A stretch of DNA of 64,000 nucleotides, from positions 1-64,000 of the forward strand of contig CANMQJ010000012.1 in the NCBI GenBank assembly GCA_947500005.1, in the 5' to 3' direction. The DNA comes from an uncultured Paracoccaceae bacterium (GTDB taxonomy: Bacteria > Pseudomonadota > Alphaproteobacteria > Rhodobacterales > Rhodobacteraceae). Made by a program: the position numbers and the translations under genes. Numbering within the stretch: the first letter of the stretch is position 1; each line of letters begins with the position of its first letter. The notes under the pieces were generated by a model, which ran no database searches, was not told the DNA's origin, and saw only the letters and a program-made list of their open reading frames with translations. Of this stretch, positions 1-9,242 are shown in pieces.

Positions 1-239
1 CCAATCTCCCTCAGTCTCGGAAGGGAGAGTGACATTCCTGAATTGCTCATGGGTGACATTTTAGCTTTGCGGCTACAAGTCGAATTGTGTGTAATCTGTA
101 TTATGGTAAATACTTACTAAGCCAAACCGGATCCCAACGTCAGCTTGACACTCAGGGTTGGCACGTCGCGCCCTCCATACTAGGTTTGACTGGCCGGATC
201 GGGATACCGGGAACTATAAGGCTATGGGAGAAGCGCAAG
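1..239. other. Left window edge, no gene recognised
   Basis: No convincing coding frame is seen before the ligase start at 240. The stretch has a 7-bp inverted repeat (TCTCCCT at 5-11, AGGGAGA at 22-28) and two direct copies of GTGACATT (29-36 and 53-60). These could be a terminator of an upstream gene or the edge of a mobile element; neither can be decided here. Confidence 0.4.
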
Positions 240-1931
240 ATGCCGATGACAGCGCAGGATGCTGTAGCCGAAGTACTTGCAAAAAATCCCACCTTCGCTG
301 TCGGCACCGCGACGATACGCGGTATCGAACATCCTGTTTTCACCAATATTCCTCAGGACTTGAGAGCGTTGTTGGAGACGAGCCGCGAAGCGCAAGCCGG
401 TGGAAAAGCCGAGTTTCTCGTTCACGGTAGCAAACGGTGGTCCTATGATATGTTCTGCAGCGATGTGGGCCACGTCGCCGCTGTGCTATATCGGGACTAT
501 GGCGTCCGGCCCGGAACGCGCGTGGCGCTGGCGATGCGGAATTGCCCGGAGATGCTGATCCTCCTGATGGCGATTGCGTCCCTTGGTGCTGTCGTTGTCT
601 TCCTCAACGCATGGTGGACCGGCACGGAACTGGATTTCGCGCTCCGCGATACCGGCGCCCGGTTGGTCTTTGCGGATACGGATCGGATCGCGCGCCTGCA
701 TCCATTCAGGGACTCGCTGGATTTTGTGAATGTCAGCCAATATGCTGGCCCGTCGGATTTCGACATCAACATTATGCAGCGACACGCAGCGCCAGTACCG
801 CAGGCCCAGATAGATCCCGACAGCGATTTCGCAATCATGTATTCGTCGGGCACGACAAGCCATCCCAAGGGTGTTGCCTTGACCCATCGCGGCGCTGTCA
901 ACGCGGTCTTTACCTGGCTGCTTCAGGCCGTGATCGCACCGATGGTGAGCCCGCCCGATGACCCGAACGCACCACCCGTTCGACCGGTTACAATGATCAC
1001 CACGCCGCTTTTTCACGTCACGGCGACGCATCCCAGCTTCCTTCTGAGCATTCCGGCCGGCGCAAAGGTGGTGTTGATGGACAGATGGGATGCCAATGAG
1101 GCCGTTCGATTGATAGAAGCCGAGGGCGTCACGCGTTTCGTGGGTGTTCCAACCCAGTCGATCGACATCAGAGTTGCCGCCCAAGCCTCTGGCCGGAAAC
1201 TGGAAACCTTGGCCCAAATGGTGTCTGGTGGGGCAAAGCGCCCTGCGGCGCAAGTATCCGAACTCAAGATGATTTTTCCGAAAGCCGAAGTCGCGACTGG
1301 CTGGGGAATGACCGAGACCAATGCGCTTGGCATCGGGTTTTCCGGTGCCGAATACATCGATCATCCCGATGCTGCAGGACGTCTCTACCCACCTCTTCAG
1401 GAAGTTCGTTTTCTAGATGAGAACGGCCGTGATGTCCCCACCGGTGAAGTCGGTGAGCTGGCGATCAAGAGCGTCACCAATATGCGCTGTTACATCAACC
1501 AACCCAAGGCGACCGCCGAGGTGTTGCGCGACGGGTGGTTGCTGACCGGCGATCTGGCGCGCATCGATTCCGACGGGATCATCACCATCGTCGATCGAAA
1601 GAAGAACATCATCATTCGTGGGGGCGAGAATATCGCCTGCCTCGATGTCGAAGGAGCGCTGCATCGCCACCCCGCGATCCAGGAAGCCTGCGCCTTTGCG
1701 ATCCCGCATGATCGTCTGGGCGAGGTCGTCGGTGCCGCAGTGCACATACGCCCGGGAGTGACCGCCACACAGCAAGAAGTGATGGCGTTTCTTGAAAGCC
1801 AGATCGCACATTTCAAGATTCCCGAGCGCATCTGGATGCAGTCAGAGCCCCTGCCCCGCGCCGCTACGGACAAGATCGACCGCCGTGCAATCCGCGCGGC
1901 CTGCATATCGGACATGGAGGAACCTGCATGA
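240..1931 (+). CDS. Class I adenylate-forming acyl-CoA synthetase (AMP-dependent ligase)
   Basis: Predicted to activate a carboxylic acid to its acyl-CoA via an acyl-adenylate, in the cytoplasm. The 563-residue product has the AMP-binding P-loop YSSGTTSHPKG near residue 201, the A5 motif GWGMTET near 354, the GDLARID/DRKKNIIIRGGENI hinge region near 437-460, and the C-terminal catalytic lysine in TDKIDRR near 543. The ATG at 240 is preferred over the longer frame opening at 87 because GGGAG lies upstream at good spacing and the family homology begins there. Its stop overlaps the next SDR start (ATGA at 1928-1931). It probably opens the catabolic pathway of this cluster. Acyl chain specificity cannot be read from sequence. 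Confidence 0.88.
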   Translation: MPMTAQDAVAEVLAKNPTFAVGTATIRGIEHPVFTNIPQDLRALLETSREAQAGGKAEFLVHGSKRWSYDMFCSDVGHVAAVLYRDYGVRPGTRVALAMRNCPEMLILLMAIASLGAVVVFLNAWWTGTELDFALRDTGARLVFADTDRIARLHPFRDSLDFVNVSQYAGPSDFDINIMQRHAAPVPQAQIDPDSDFAIMYSSGTTSHPKGVALTHRGAVNAVFTWLLQAVIAPMVSPPDDPNAPPVRPVTMITTPLFHVTATHPSFLLSIPAGAKVVLMDRWDANEAVRLIEAEGVTRFVGVPTQSIDIRVAAQASGRKLETLAQMVSGGAKRPAAQVSELKMIFPKAEVATGWGMTETNALGIGFSGAEYIDHPDAAGRLYPPLQEVRFLDENGRDVPTGEVGELAIKSVTNMRCYINQPKATAEVLRDGWLLTGDLARIDSDGIITIVDRKKNIIIRGGENIACLDVEGALHRHPAIQEACAFAIPHDRLGEVVGAAVHIRPGVTATQQEVMAFLESQIAHFKIPERIWMQSEPLPRAATDKIDRRAIRAACISDMEEPA

Positions 1932-2692
1932 TGTTTGATCTCACCGGCCGCGTGGCCTTGTTGACCGGTGCCTCGCGCGGGATGGGTCTGGCTATGGCCG
2001 AAGCGCTGGCGGAACACGGCGCGACGGTCATCCTGTCGTCGCGAACTCAAGCAGACCTGGACCGCGCCGCCGAAGGGATCAACTCCAAGGGTGCAGGCCG
2101 TGCCATTCCCATAGCTGCCAATGCTGGCAAGAAGGAGGATCTTGCACGGCTCGTGGCGCGCTCACGCGAGGAAGCCGGCCCAATCGACATATTGATCGGC
2201 AATGCGGGAGTGAACCCCTATTTCGGCCCAACGACCGCGATCCCGGATGAGTCCTATGAAAAAACGATGCAGGTCAACGTGCAATCCAACCTTTGGCTTG
2301 CCCAGCAAGTCGCTGCCGACATGATCGCAAAGGGCAAAGGATCGATGATGTTTACCAGCTCTATTGGCGCCTTCAAACCGTCGACCACGTTGGGCACCTA
2401 TGGAATGTCCAAGCTGGCCTTGATCGGCCTTGTGCGCAATCTTGCTGCGGAATTTGGCCCGAACGGTGTCCGGGTCAACGCGATTTGCCCGGGGCTGGTT
2501 CGCACGGAGTTCGCTCGAAAGCTCTGGGAAGATCCAGGCGTCGAAGAACGTGTCAGCAATGATATTCCACTAAGGCGCCTGGGCGAACCGGAGGATTTCA
2601 AGGGCCTCGCGGTCTATCTCGCCTCCGATGCAAGCCAATACATGACGGGCCAGGCACTGACGGTTTGCGGCGGCTCCAACATGTGGACGTAA
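1928..2692 (+). CDS. SDR family oxidoreductase
   Basis: Classical short-chain dehydrogenase/reductase, 254 aa, probably NAD(P)-dependent oxidation of a hydroxyl (for example a 3-hydroxyacyl-CoA) in the cytoplasm. The Rossmann motif TGASRGMG lies at about residues 13-20, NAG near 92, a Ser in FTSSIGA, and the catalytic YxxxK as YGMSK near 158-162. It is translationally coupled to the ligase through an ATGA overlap and followed 9 nt later by a second SDR, so the three genes form one plus-strand operon. The substrate is unknown; position suggests a beta-oxidation-like step. Confidence 0.85.
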   Translation: MMFDLTGRVALLTGASRGMGLAMAEALAEHGATVILSSRTQADLDRAAEGINSKGAGRAIPIAANAGKKEDLARLVARSREEAGPIDILIGNAGVNPYFGPTTAIPDESYEKTMQVNVQSNLWLAQQVAADMIAKGKGSMMFTSSIGAFKPSTTLGTYGMSKLALIGLVRNLAAEFGPNGVRVNAICPGLVRTEFARKLWEDPGVEERVSNDIPLRRLGEPEDFKGLAVYLASDASQYMTGQALTVCGGSNMWT

Positions 2693-2701
2693 GAGGTTGA
2701 T

Positions 2702-3469
2702 ATGGAAATAAAAGACAGGATCATCGTTATCACGGGCGCGGCCGGTGGTATCGGACGCGGAATGGCAGACCGCTTCGCAGCCGAAGGCGCGCGCGTGGTC
2801 TGCGCCGATCTGGACGGCACGGGGGCACAGCAGGTAGCCGAGCAGATCGGCGGGATCGCCCGCGCCTGCAACGTTGGCAGTGAGGCCGACATCAAGGCAC
2901 TCATAGATTTCACCGAAGAGAATGTCGGCCCCGTCGACATGTTTTGCTCCAATGCGGGCATCCTGACTGCCGGCGGAATGGAGGTGCCGGATGCCGAATG
3001 GCTCCGGATCTGGGAAATCAACGTGATGTCCCATGTCTGGGCGGCACGCCATGTCGTACCCAAGATGATTGCCCGCGGCGGTGGTTATCTGGTCAACACC
3101 GCCTCGGCCGCAGGCCTTCTGAACCAGGTGGGCGCGGCGCCTTACGGGGTGACGAAGCACGCGGCAGTCGGCCTTGCCGAGTGGCTGGCGCTGACATATG
3201 GCGATCAGGGAATCAAGGTTTCCGTGCTCTGCCCGCAGGCCGTTCGTTCGGCCATGACGGCCGGGCACGAGGAATCCGTGGCCGCCATCGACGGGATGCT
3301 CGAACCCGCGGCCGTGGCCGAAGCCTGTGTCGAAGCCATACGGGAGGAGCGTTTCCTCATCCTGCCGCATGCCAAGGTGCTTGACTACATCCGGATGAAA
3401 ACCGCCGACTATGATCGCTGGATTGGCGGAATGCGTAAACTTAACAGGCAGTTTGGCGGAGAACTTTAA
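2702..3469 (+). CDS. SDR family oxidoreductase
   Basis: A second classical SDR of 255 aa in the ligase operon. Visible motifs are TGAAGGIG at the N-terminal nucleotide site, SNAG near residue 82, the Ser of NTASAAG and YGVTK near 148-152. It differs clearly from the preceding SDR, so the two probably act on different intermediates rather than being a recent duplication. Its TAA stop overlaps the stop of the convergent tesB gene inside a single TTAA (3466-3469), leaving no intergenic space for a separate terminator. Confidence 0.83.
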   Translation: MEIKDRIIVITGAAGGIGRGMADRFAAEGARVVCADLDGTGAQQVAEQIGGIARACNVGSEADIKALIDFTEENVGPVDMFCSNAGILTAGGMEVPDAEWLRIWEINVMSHVWAARHVVPKMIARGGGYLVNTASAAGLLNQVGAAPYGVTKHAAVGLAEWLALTYGDQGIKVSVLCPQAVRSAMTAGHEESVAAIDGMLEPAAVAEACVEAIREERFLILPHAKVLDYIRMKTADYDRWIGGMRKLNRQFGGEL

Positions 3470-4335
3470 GCTTTGGGCTTCGGCCGTCGCATCAGCCCCT
3501 CTTGCGCGACCGAAGCCACAAGCGTGCCATCCTGCGCATAGATTGACCCACGATTGAAGCTGCGTCCGCGCCCCGCCCAAGGAGAATCCATGGCATAGAG
3601 ATGCCACTGCTGGAACTGGATTGGAGCGTGAAACCAGATCGCGTGGTCCAGGCTCGCGCCGTTCACGTCGCCTCGGAACCAGCTAAGGCCATGCGGTCTG
3701 AGCGCCGACGAGAGCAGAGCCATGTCCGAGGCATAGGCCAGAAGGATATGTTGCGTTTTCGGATCGGTTCCCTCGGCTGCCGCCATGCGGAACCAGAGGT
3801 GGTTCCGATCGTCTTCGGGCTTGGGATCGAATAGGTCGCGCGGGCTTACCTCCCGAATATCGATGGGACGCGGGCGCATGAACTCTGACCGATAAGCCTC
3901 TGGTATCTGGTCGACAAACCGTGCATTCCACTCGCTACGCGTAGGCTGCATCTCGGGACCTTCGACGCTTGGCATGGGGTGTTGGTGCTCCCATCCCTCA
4001 TCCTCGACATGAAACGACGCCGACATGTTCAGGATCTGCCGACCGTTCTGGATGGCCACAACCCTTCGAGTGGTGAAGGAGCCACCATCGCGCGAGCGGT
4101 CGACTTCGTACACAACTGGAATCGACGGGTCGCCCGGCCGGATGAAATATGCATGCAACGAATGGCACAACCTGTCCTCGACCGTTCGATAGGCTGCTGC
4201 AAGCGCTTGGGCGATGACTTGGCCGCCGTAAATCCGGGTGGGCGTCTCTCCGCCAGCCCCCGTGCCGCGGAACAGGTCCACCTCCAGTCGTTCGATATCC
4301 AGAAGGTCGAGCAAACGTTCTTCGGCGTCGGTCAT
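3466..4335 (-). CDS. tesB: Acyl-CoA thioesterase II (TesB-like)
   Basis: Hydrolyses acyl-CoA to free acid and CoA; double hot-dog fold. The 289-residue length matches the family. The catalytic triad of E. coli TesB (Asp204, Thr228, Gln278) aligns by position with D204 in AYASDMALL, S228 in NGASLDH and Q278 in SVAQEGLMR. The Thr-to-Ser change keeps the hydroxyl. Its start overlaps the acetoacetyl-CoA synthetase stop (ATGA at 4332-4335), so both are co-translated on the minus strand. It may release CoA from dead-end acyl-CoAs of the cluster pathway. Confidence 0.9.
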   Translation of the reverse strand: MTDAEERLLDLLDIERLEVDLFRGTGAGGETPTRIYGGQVIAQALAAAYRTVEDRLCHSLHAYFIRPGDPSIPVVYEVDRSRDGGSFTTRRVVAIQNGRQILNMSASFHVEDEGWEHQHPMPSVEGPEMQPTRSEWNARFVDQIPEAYRSEFMRPRPIDIREVSPRDLFDPKPEDDRNHLWFRMAAAEGTDPKTQHILLAYASDMALLSSALRPHGLSWFRGDVNGASLDHAIWFHAPIQFQQWHLYAMDSPWAGRGRSFNRGSIYAQDGTLVASVAQEGLMRRPKPKA

Positions 4336-6302
4336 GCGATTTCCTTTTCCTCCCGAGCCTTCGCGTAAGCGATGAAAATGTCGAAGCTCTCCGGGTTTGC
4401 CATTGAATCCCGGTTCACGACGGTCTCCGGGTCACCGCCCAATAGCAGCTTCTTCACGGGAACTTCCAGCTTCTTGCCTGAGAGAGTCCGGGGAATTTCA
4501 GCAACTTCCACGATCTCGTTCGGCACGAAACGCGCGGAAACAGAGCGGCGGATCGCGTCGTTTATCTTGCCGCGCAACGTGTCATCGAGATGCGCACCCT
4601 CAGTGGTAACCACGAAAAGCGGCATGAAGCTGTCCCGGCCGAGAAATTCCAAATCCACAACCAGGCTGTCGAGCACCTCGTCGAGACCTTCGACCGCCTT
4701 GTAGATTTCCGAAGAGCCCAGACGCAGCCCCTTGCGGTTTATCGTGGCGTCGGAGCGGCCATAGATCACCGATCCGCCCTCGGGTGTGATCTCGATCCAG
4801 TCGCCATGCCGCCAGATTCCGGGATAGGTGTCGAAATAACTTTCATGCAGCCGCGATCCGTCTTCGTCTCCCCAGAAATATAACGGCATCGAGGGCAAAG
4901 GCTCGGTGCAGACCAACTCGCCCACTTCGCCGATCAGTTCGTTACCCTCGGGGTCGAAGCTGCGGACAGCGTTGCCCAGGTAGCGACACTGCATCTCGCC
5001 TGCCCGCACCGGGAGCATGACATTGCCGCCGACGAAAGCACCGCAGATATCCGTGCCGCCCGAGATCGGCGCGAGCCAGATGTCGGCATCGACCGCGTCA
5101 TATATCCAGTCATATCCATCCGATGTCAGAGGAGAGCCCGTCGCCCCGACCGAGCGCAACGCGGAAAGATCCAGCTCTTCGCGCGGACGTATACCGGACT
5201 TGGCGCATACCGTGACATAAGCCGCGCCCACCCCGAAGTAGCTGGCGCCCTCCTCGGCGATCGCGCGCCAGACGGCCATCATGTCGGGGTGGCCGGGCGC
5301 ACCGTCGAAAAGGATGATCGTCGCGCCCTGCCCCAACGCCGACAATTGCGCGTTCCACATGATCCACCCCGAAGAGGTGAGCCAGCAAAACCGGTCTCCG
5401 GCGCGCAGGTCCAGATGCAGGCATTTCTTGGCCCCCTCGATCAGGACGCCGCCATGACCGTGAACGATCGGCTTGGGATTGCCTGTCGTTCCCGAGGAAT
5501 AGACGACCCATAGGGGATGATCGAAGGGAACCTGGGCAAACTGCAGTTCGGCGGTTTCGCCCGTCAGCGCTGTCCAATCCGTGACACCATCCGGTAGGTC
5601 TCCCGCGACGGGGATCAGTACCGTATGTTTGACCGATGGCAGGCCTGCGCGGATGGTATCGATGACGTCACGCCGGTCGATCATCTTGCCTGCATGAACG
5701 TAACCGTCCTGCGCGATCAGCACCTTTGGGGATATCTGCTGGAACCGGTCGAGGATAGCGACTTGCCCCATGTCAGGGGCGCAGAGCGACCAGATCGCGC
5801 CAAGGCTCATCGTGGCAAGCGACGCAATCATCGCCGCCTCGGTATTGGGCAGGATCGCCACCACGCGGTCTCCCTGCCCTACGCCCATGCGTCGAAGATG
5901 CGCGGCCACGCTTGCGACCTGCGCCTTGAGTTCCGCCCAACTCAGTTCGTGCCGGCCAAAGGTTTCCGAACGCACGATCAAGGCGGGCGCGTCCGGCGTT
6001 TTCTCGCCCTGGCGCAGCATCTGTTCGGCAAAGTTCAATTCTGCCCCGGGGAACCATTCGGCGCCCGGCATGACCCGTTTGGCCAGGACCCGTTCGTGCG
6101 GCACGCTCGCGCGGAGGTCGAAGAAATCCCAGATGGCTTGCCAGAACCCCTCCAGATCCTGGATGCTCCAACGCCACAGCGCGTTGTAGTCATCGAAGGT
6201 CAGCCCCCGCTCGGCCTCGAGCCAGCGCATGAACTCGGCCATGCGGCTCTTCTCGATACGGTCCGGGCTTGGCCTCCAGAGGATCGGGCGGGAATCGGGC
6301 AT
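4332..6302 (-). CDS. Acetoacetyl-CoA synthetase (acetoacetate-CoA ligase)
   Basis: ATP-dependent activation of acetoacetate to acetoacetyl-CoA, 656 aa, typical of AACS. It has the acetyl-CoA-synthetase-type N-terminal cap, the P-loop YSSGTTGNPKP near residue 270, the ISGGTD motif near 415, and the C-terminal lysine in the RTLSGKKLEVPVK block. The start overlaps the upstream serine hydrolase stop by one base (TGATG at 6302). In context it returns acetoacetate or a related 3-keto acid to central metabolism as acetyl-CoA units. Related acids as substrate are possible. Confidence 0.88.
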   Translation of the reverse strand: MPDSRPILWRPSPDRIEKSRMAEFMRWLEAERGLTFDDYNALWRWSIQDLEGFWQAIWDFFDLRASVPHERVLAKRVMPGAEWFPGAELNFAEQMLRQGEKTPDAPALIVRSETFGRHELSWAELKAQVASVAAHLRRMGVGQGDRVVAILPNTEAAMIASLATMSLGAIWSLCAPDMGQVAILDRFQQISPKVLIAQDGYVHAGKMIDRRDVIDTIRAGLPSVKHTVLIPVAGDLPDGVTDWTALTGETAELQFAQVPFDHPLWVVYSSGTTGNPKPIVHGHGGVLIEGAKKCLHLDLRAGDRFCWLTSSGWIMWNAQLSALGQGATIILFDGAPGHPDMMAVWRAIAEEGASYFGVGAAYVTVCAKSGIRPREELDLSALRSVGATGSPLTSDGYDWIYDAVDADIWLAPISGGTDICGAFVGGNVMLPVRAGEMQCRYLGNAVRSFDPEGNELIGEVGELVCTEPLPSMPLYFWGDEDGSRLHESYFDTYPGIWRHGDWIEITPEGGSVIYGRSDATINRKGLRLGSSEIYKAVEGLDEVLDSLVVDLEFLGRDSFMPLFVVTTEGAHLDDTLRGKINDAIRRSVSARFVPNEIVEVAEIPRTLSGKKLEVPVKKLLLGGDPETVVNRDSMANPESFDIFIAYAKAREEKEIA

Positions 6303-7534
6303 CAGGCAAGCGCTCCATGAACAAGCGCCTTCAACTCGGCGCGGGAAGGATAGGAACTGGATGGTGACAGCTGCGTGAAGAACACGACTGACAACGCATT
6401 CGTCCGATCGACCCAGAAAAAGGTGGATGCCATGCCTCCCCAGCTGAAATCGCCGACCGAACCGGGCGTACGCGACCGCGCGGGGTCGATAACCACGGCA
6501 CCGCCAAGGCCGAAGCCGACACCGTCCATCGGCTGTTCCGCGAAGCTCTGCGGTCCCATGGAGGCGATGTCGCCGGGCAGGTGATTGCGCATCATGAAGT
6601 CGAGGGTGCTTTCGCCGATGACACGCTCACCATTCAATGCCCCCCCTTGGCGCAGCATTTCCGCGAACCGCATGTAGTCGTCGATTGTGCCGACCAACCC
6701 ACCGCCGCCTGAATGCATCTGGGTCGTCTGAAAAGCCGAGTGGCCCGCCTGATCGACAAGGCGCAGGGTCTCGCCGCCTGATCTCGCCGCGTTGAGCGCC
6801 ATCGCATCCCCTGCAAGGGGCGTGTAGAGAGACGCGAACCGGTCCCCGACGCCTTCGGGTACGCGGAAAGCTGTTTCGGTCATGCCGAGCGGGCTCAAAA
6901 TCTCTTCTGAAAGGAAACGGTCCAGAGATTTCCCCGAGACGACTTCGACCACCCGTCCTAACACGTCGATACCCACCGAGTATTCCCAATGCGCTCCGGG
7001 TTGGAATGCCAGCGGGATTTCGGCAACACGGTCGACCATCGGCGCCAACGGCCCCTGGTTGGGGTTGAACATGATCTTGCGCTCTTCCATCTCGCGCGCG
7101 ACGAGGCCCGGGTTGAATGGGTAACTGAGGCCCCCCGTATGCGTCAGCAGGTGATGCAGGGTGAGCGGTGCGGCCGGTTCCGTCTGATCGATCCGCTGTG
7201 CACCGGGGATCAGTGCCTGCATGTCGGAAAACGCCGGAATAAACTGGGAGACCGGCGCATCGAGGTGAAACAGCCCGCCTTCAGCCAACTTCATGATGGC
7301 CAGCGAAGTGACGGGCTTCGTCATCGAATAAATCCTGGCGACCGTGTCCCGTTCCCATGGCAGATCATTCTCGATGCTGCGTTGGCCGCAGGCATGGAAG
7401 TACCTTTCTGTTCCACCCTCGCAGATCAGGATCGAACTCCCGGCGTATTTCCGCGCCTCGACATAACGCTCCATCCAATCCGCGATGCGGTTCAGACGCG
7501 CTGGGTCCAACCGCGCGTTGCACGTGTCTTTCAT
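6302..7534 (-). CDS. Beta-lactamase-fold serine hydrolase (class VIII esterase-like)
   Basis: A 410-aa member of the class C beta-lactamase/EstB family. Using the ATG at 7534, the SxxK nucleophile motif is S70-M-T-K73, the second motif Tyr is Y185 (YSV, as in family VIII esterases rather than YxN lactamases), and a C-terminal WGG motif is present. No signal peptide is evident, arguing for a cytoplasmic esterase or lactonase over antibiotic resistance. The start is chosen because GGAGGAGGAAA lies just upstream, whereas the frame opening at 7579 has none. In this cluster it could open a lactone or cleave an ester before CoA activation. Confidence 0.82.
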   Translation of the reverse strand: MKDTCNARLDPARLNRIADWMERYVEARKYAGSSILICEGGTERYFHACGQRSIENDLPWERDTVARIYSMTKPVTSLAIMKLAEGGLFHLDAPVSQFIPAFSDMQALIPGAQRIDQTEPAAPLTLHHLLTHTGGLSYPFNPGLVAREMEERKIMFNPNQGPLAPMVDRVAEIPLAFQPGAHWEYSVGIDVLGRVVEVVSGKSLDRFLSEEILSPLGMTETAFRVPEGVGDRFASLYTPLAGDAMALNAARSGGETLRLVDQAGHSAFQTTQMHSGGGGLVGTIDDYMRFAEMLRQGGALNGERVIGESTLDFMMRNHLPGDIASMGPQSFAEQPMDGVGFGLGGAVVIDPARSRTPGSVGDFSWGGMASTFFWVDRTNALSVVFFTQLSPSSSYPSRAELKALVHGALA

Positions 7535-7612
7535 CCGGGTTTCCTCCTCCTCGACTTGGCCGCAAGTCTCACCCTTCATACCCCCGGATGGAATTACGTA
7601 TGAATACGCACA

Positions 7613-8362
7613 TCAGCCCATCATCCGCGCCATCGCGGCTCGAGTCTCCTCGTTGTACCAGCCACCTCTGGGCTCGTTGGCGCCGTGTGCGGCGGCATGT
7701 TCTATCTGCTGGATGACGCTGCCACGAATCTGCCGCTTGATCGTCGCATATGTAAGGGGCGGATTCTGCGCGAGCCGGCCAGCTTCGGCCAAGGCACGCG
7801 CTCGTGTCTCCTCGTCGATTATGTCGATCACGCCGCAGCGATGGGCATCATCCGCACTCATTGGCTGCCCGGTCAACATCAAGCGGCGCAGCGTGTTGGG
7901 ATCCAGCGTGGCCCGCGCGATCTCCATCGGGCCGAAGGGAAAGTCGGCACCCACGCGAACTTCGGCGAGCCCCAGTTTGGCGGCCGGATGCGCGACGCGG
8001 AAATCGGCCGCGAGAACGAAGAATAGCCCGCCGGCAATGGCTGCGCCCGAGACCGCGCAAACGGTCGGCTTGGGGCAGGAAAACAGGGCCAGGAACCCGA
8101 CGTTGAGCCCCTTCACGATAGCCTGTTGTTCGCCAAGGTCATAAGACTGCGCTTCCTTCAGGTCGAGCCCTGCAGAGAAAACCTTGAAAGGGCTGGTGAT
8201 GACGATTGCGCGAACACCTTCATCATGCACCAACGTTTCCAGCAATCCGGCGAAATCCATCAGGAATTCCGGACATAGCGCGTTGACCGGCGCACGCTTA
8301 AGGCAGATCTCAGTCACCCCCTCCGCGTGGTCGCGCCTTTCCAGCCAGGTTTCTGCACTCAT
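7613..8362 (-). CDS. Enoyl-CoA hydratase/isomerase family protein
   Basis: Crotonase-fold protein expected to hydrate or isomerise an enoyl-CoA. The oxyanion-hole segments are visible as FSAGLDLKE and SGAAIAGG, followed by the crotonase LGLAEV block. The ATG at 8362 (MSAETW) has GGGAG at 8-nt spacing; ATGs at 8377 and 8392 are also possible and would add 5 or 10 residues. Together with the serine hydrolase, AACS and TesB it makes a minus-strand operon starting near 8.4 kb, divergent from the GST gene. The catalytic Glu pair is not obvious, so isomerase or hydratase cannot be settled. Confidence 0.82.
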   Translation of the reverse strand: MSAETWLERRDHAEGVTEICLKRAPVNALCPEFLMDFAGLLETLVHDEGVRAIVITSPFKVFSAGLDLKEAQSYDLGEQQAIVKGLNVGFLALFSCPKPTVCAVSGAAIAGGLFFVLAADFRVAHPAAKLGLAEVRVGADFPFGPMEIARATLDPNTLRRLMLTGQPMSADDAHRCGVIDIIDEETRARALAEAGRLAQNPPLTYATIKRQIRGSVIQQIEHAAAHGANEPRGGWYNEETRAAMARMMG

Positions 8363-8578
8363 TCCCAAGGCTCCCATTGCTCCGTTTTCCAAAGCCTAAC
8401 CGCGCTGCGCATCCTGCGTCGATACCCCGATCATGCAAGCCCTTACGTGACCTCGGGTCCGATGGAGGAATGCCCCTAGCGTTCCTGCGTTGACCTTGGG
8501 AAACGACCCTCATAGGTTGATCCAGTGCGGGTCGACAAAGCAACCCGCACTGACATCAGGCGGGAGGGAGGCGGCCCC

Positions 8579-9184
8579 ATGAAACTCTACTTTGCGCCCA
8601 ACAGTCGCGCTGTCCGCGTCGCGTGGCTGCTCGAAGAATTGGGTCTGGAATACGAGATAGAGAAATACGAACTCGGTGATGCATCCATGCGTGCACCGGA
8701 CTATCGTGCAATTCATCCGATGGGTCGGGTTCCCGTGCTCGAAGACGGAGATATCCGCATTTTCGAGTCCGGAGCGATCGTACAGTACCTTCTCGCGGTC
8801 TATGGTCATGGGCAACTGCAGCCGGGCACGATGACTGCCGCCTATGCCGATTTCCTGCAATGGCTGCACTACTGCGAAGGCATGATCATGCCGCCGATCA
8901 ACACGATCGTGGTCGAAACCGTCCTGCTGCCGCCCGAGCGACGCACCGAGGTGAATGTGAAACGTGCGACCAACCTTCTCAACCAGATGCTGACAGCGGT
9001 AGACCACCGGCTGGCGGATCGCGACTATCTCGCGGGGGAATTCACCGCGGCCGACATCATGACGGGCCATGCAGTCATCGTGTCCGAAGGGCTGGGTGCC
9101 GACTTCTCCGACAAGCCGAACCTTCCGCCCTATATCGAGCGGCTCAAGGAGCGTCCCGCACTGCAAAAAGCGCTGGCGCTGTGA
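8579..9184 (+). CDS. Glutathione S-transferase family protein
   Basis: A 201-aa cytosolic GST: N-terminal thioredoxin fold (MKLYFAPNSRAVRV, with Ser/Asn in the activating loop), the cis-Pro glutathione-binding segment GRVPVLE, the ESGAIVQYL helix, then an all-helical C-terminal domain with the N-capping box FTAADIM. The ATG at 8579 follows GGGAGGGAGG; the longer frame from 8525 lacks family homology. It is followed by a DsbA-fold isomerase, suggesting a glutathione-dependent step or detoxification of an electrophilic intermediate in this catabolic cluster. Confidence 0.86.
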   Translation: MKLYFAPNSRAVRVAWLLEELGLEYEIEKYELGDASMRAPDYRAIHPMGRVPVLEDGDIRIFESGAIVQYLLAVYGHGQLQPGTMTAAYADFLQWLHYCEGMIMPPINTIVVETVLLPPERRTEVNVKRATNLLNQMLTAVDHRLADRDYLAGEFTAADIMTGHAVIVSEGLGADFSDKPNLPPYIERLKERPALQKALAL

Positions 9185-9242
9185 TCGAAATTTCGGGCGA
9201 GGGCGCGCCGATCCTTAGCTGCGCGAGACAGGAGGCGATGCA

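Noticed and set aside
6302..7534. Antibiotic-resistance beta-lactamase
   Set aside because: No signal peptide, YSV instead of YxN, and metabolic context point to a family VIII-type esterase.
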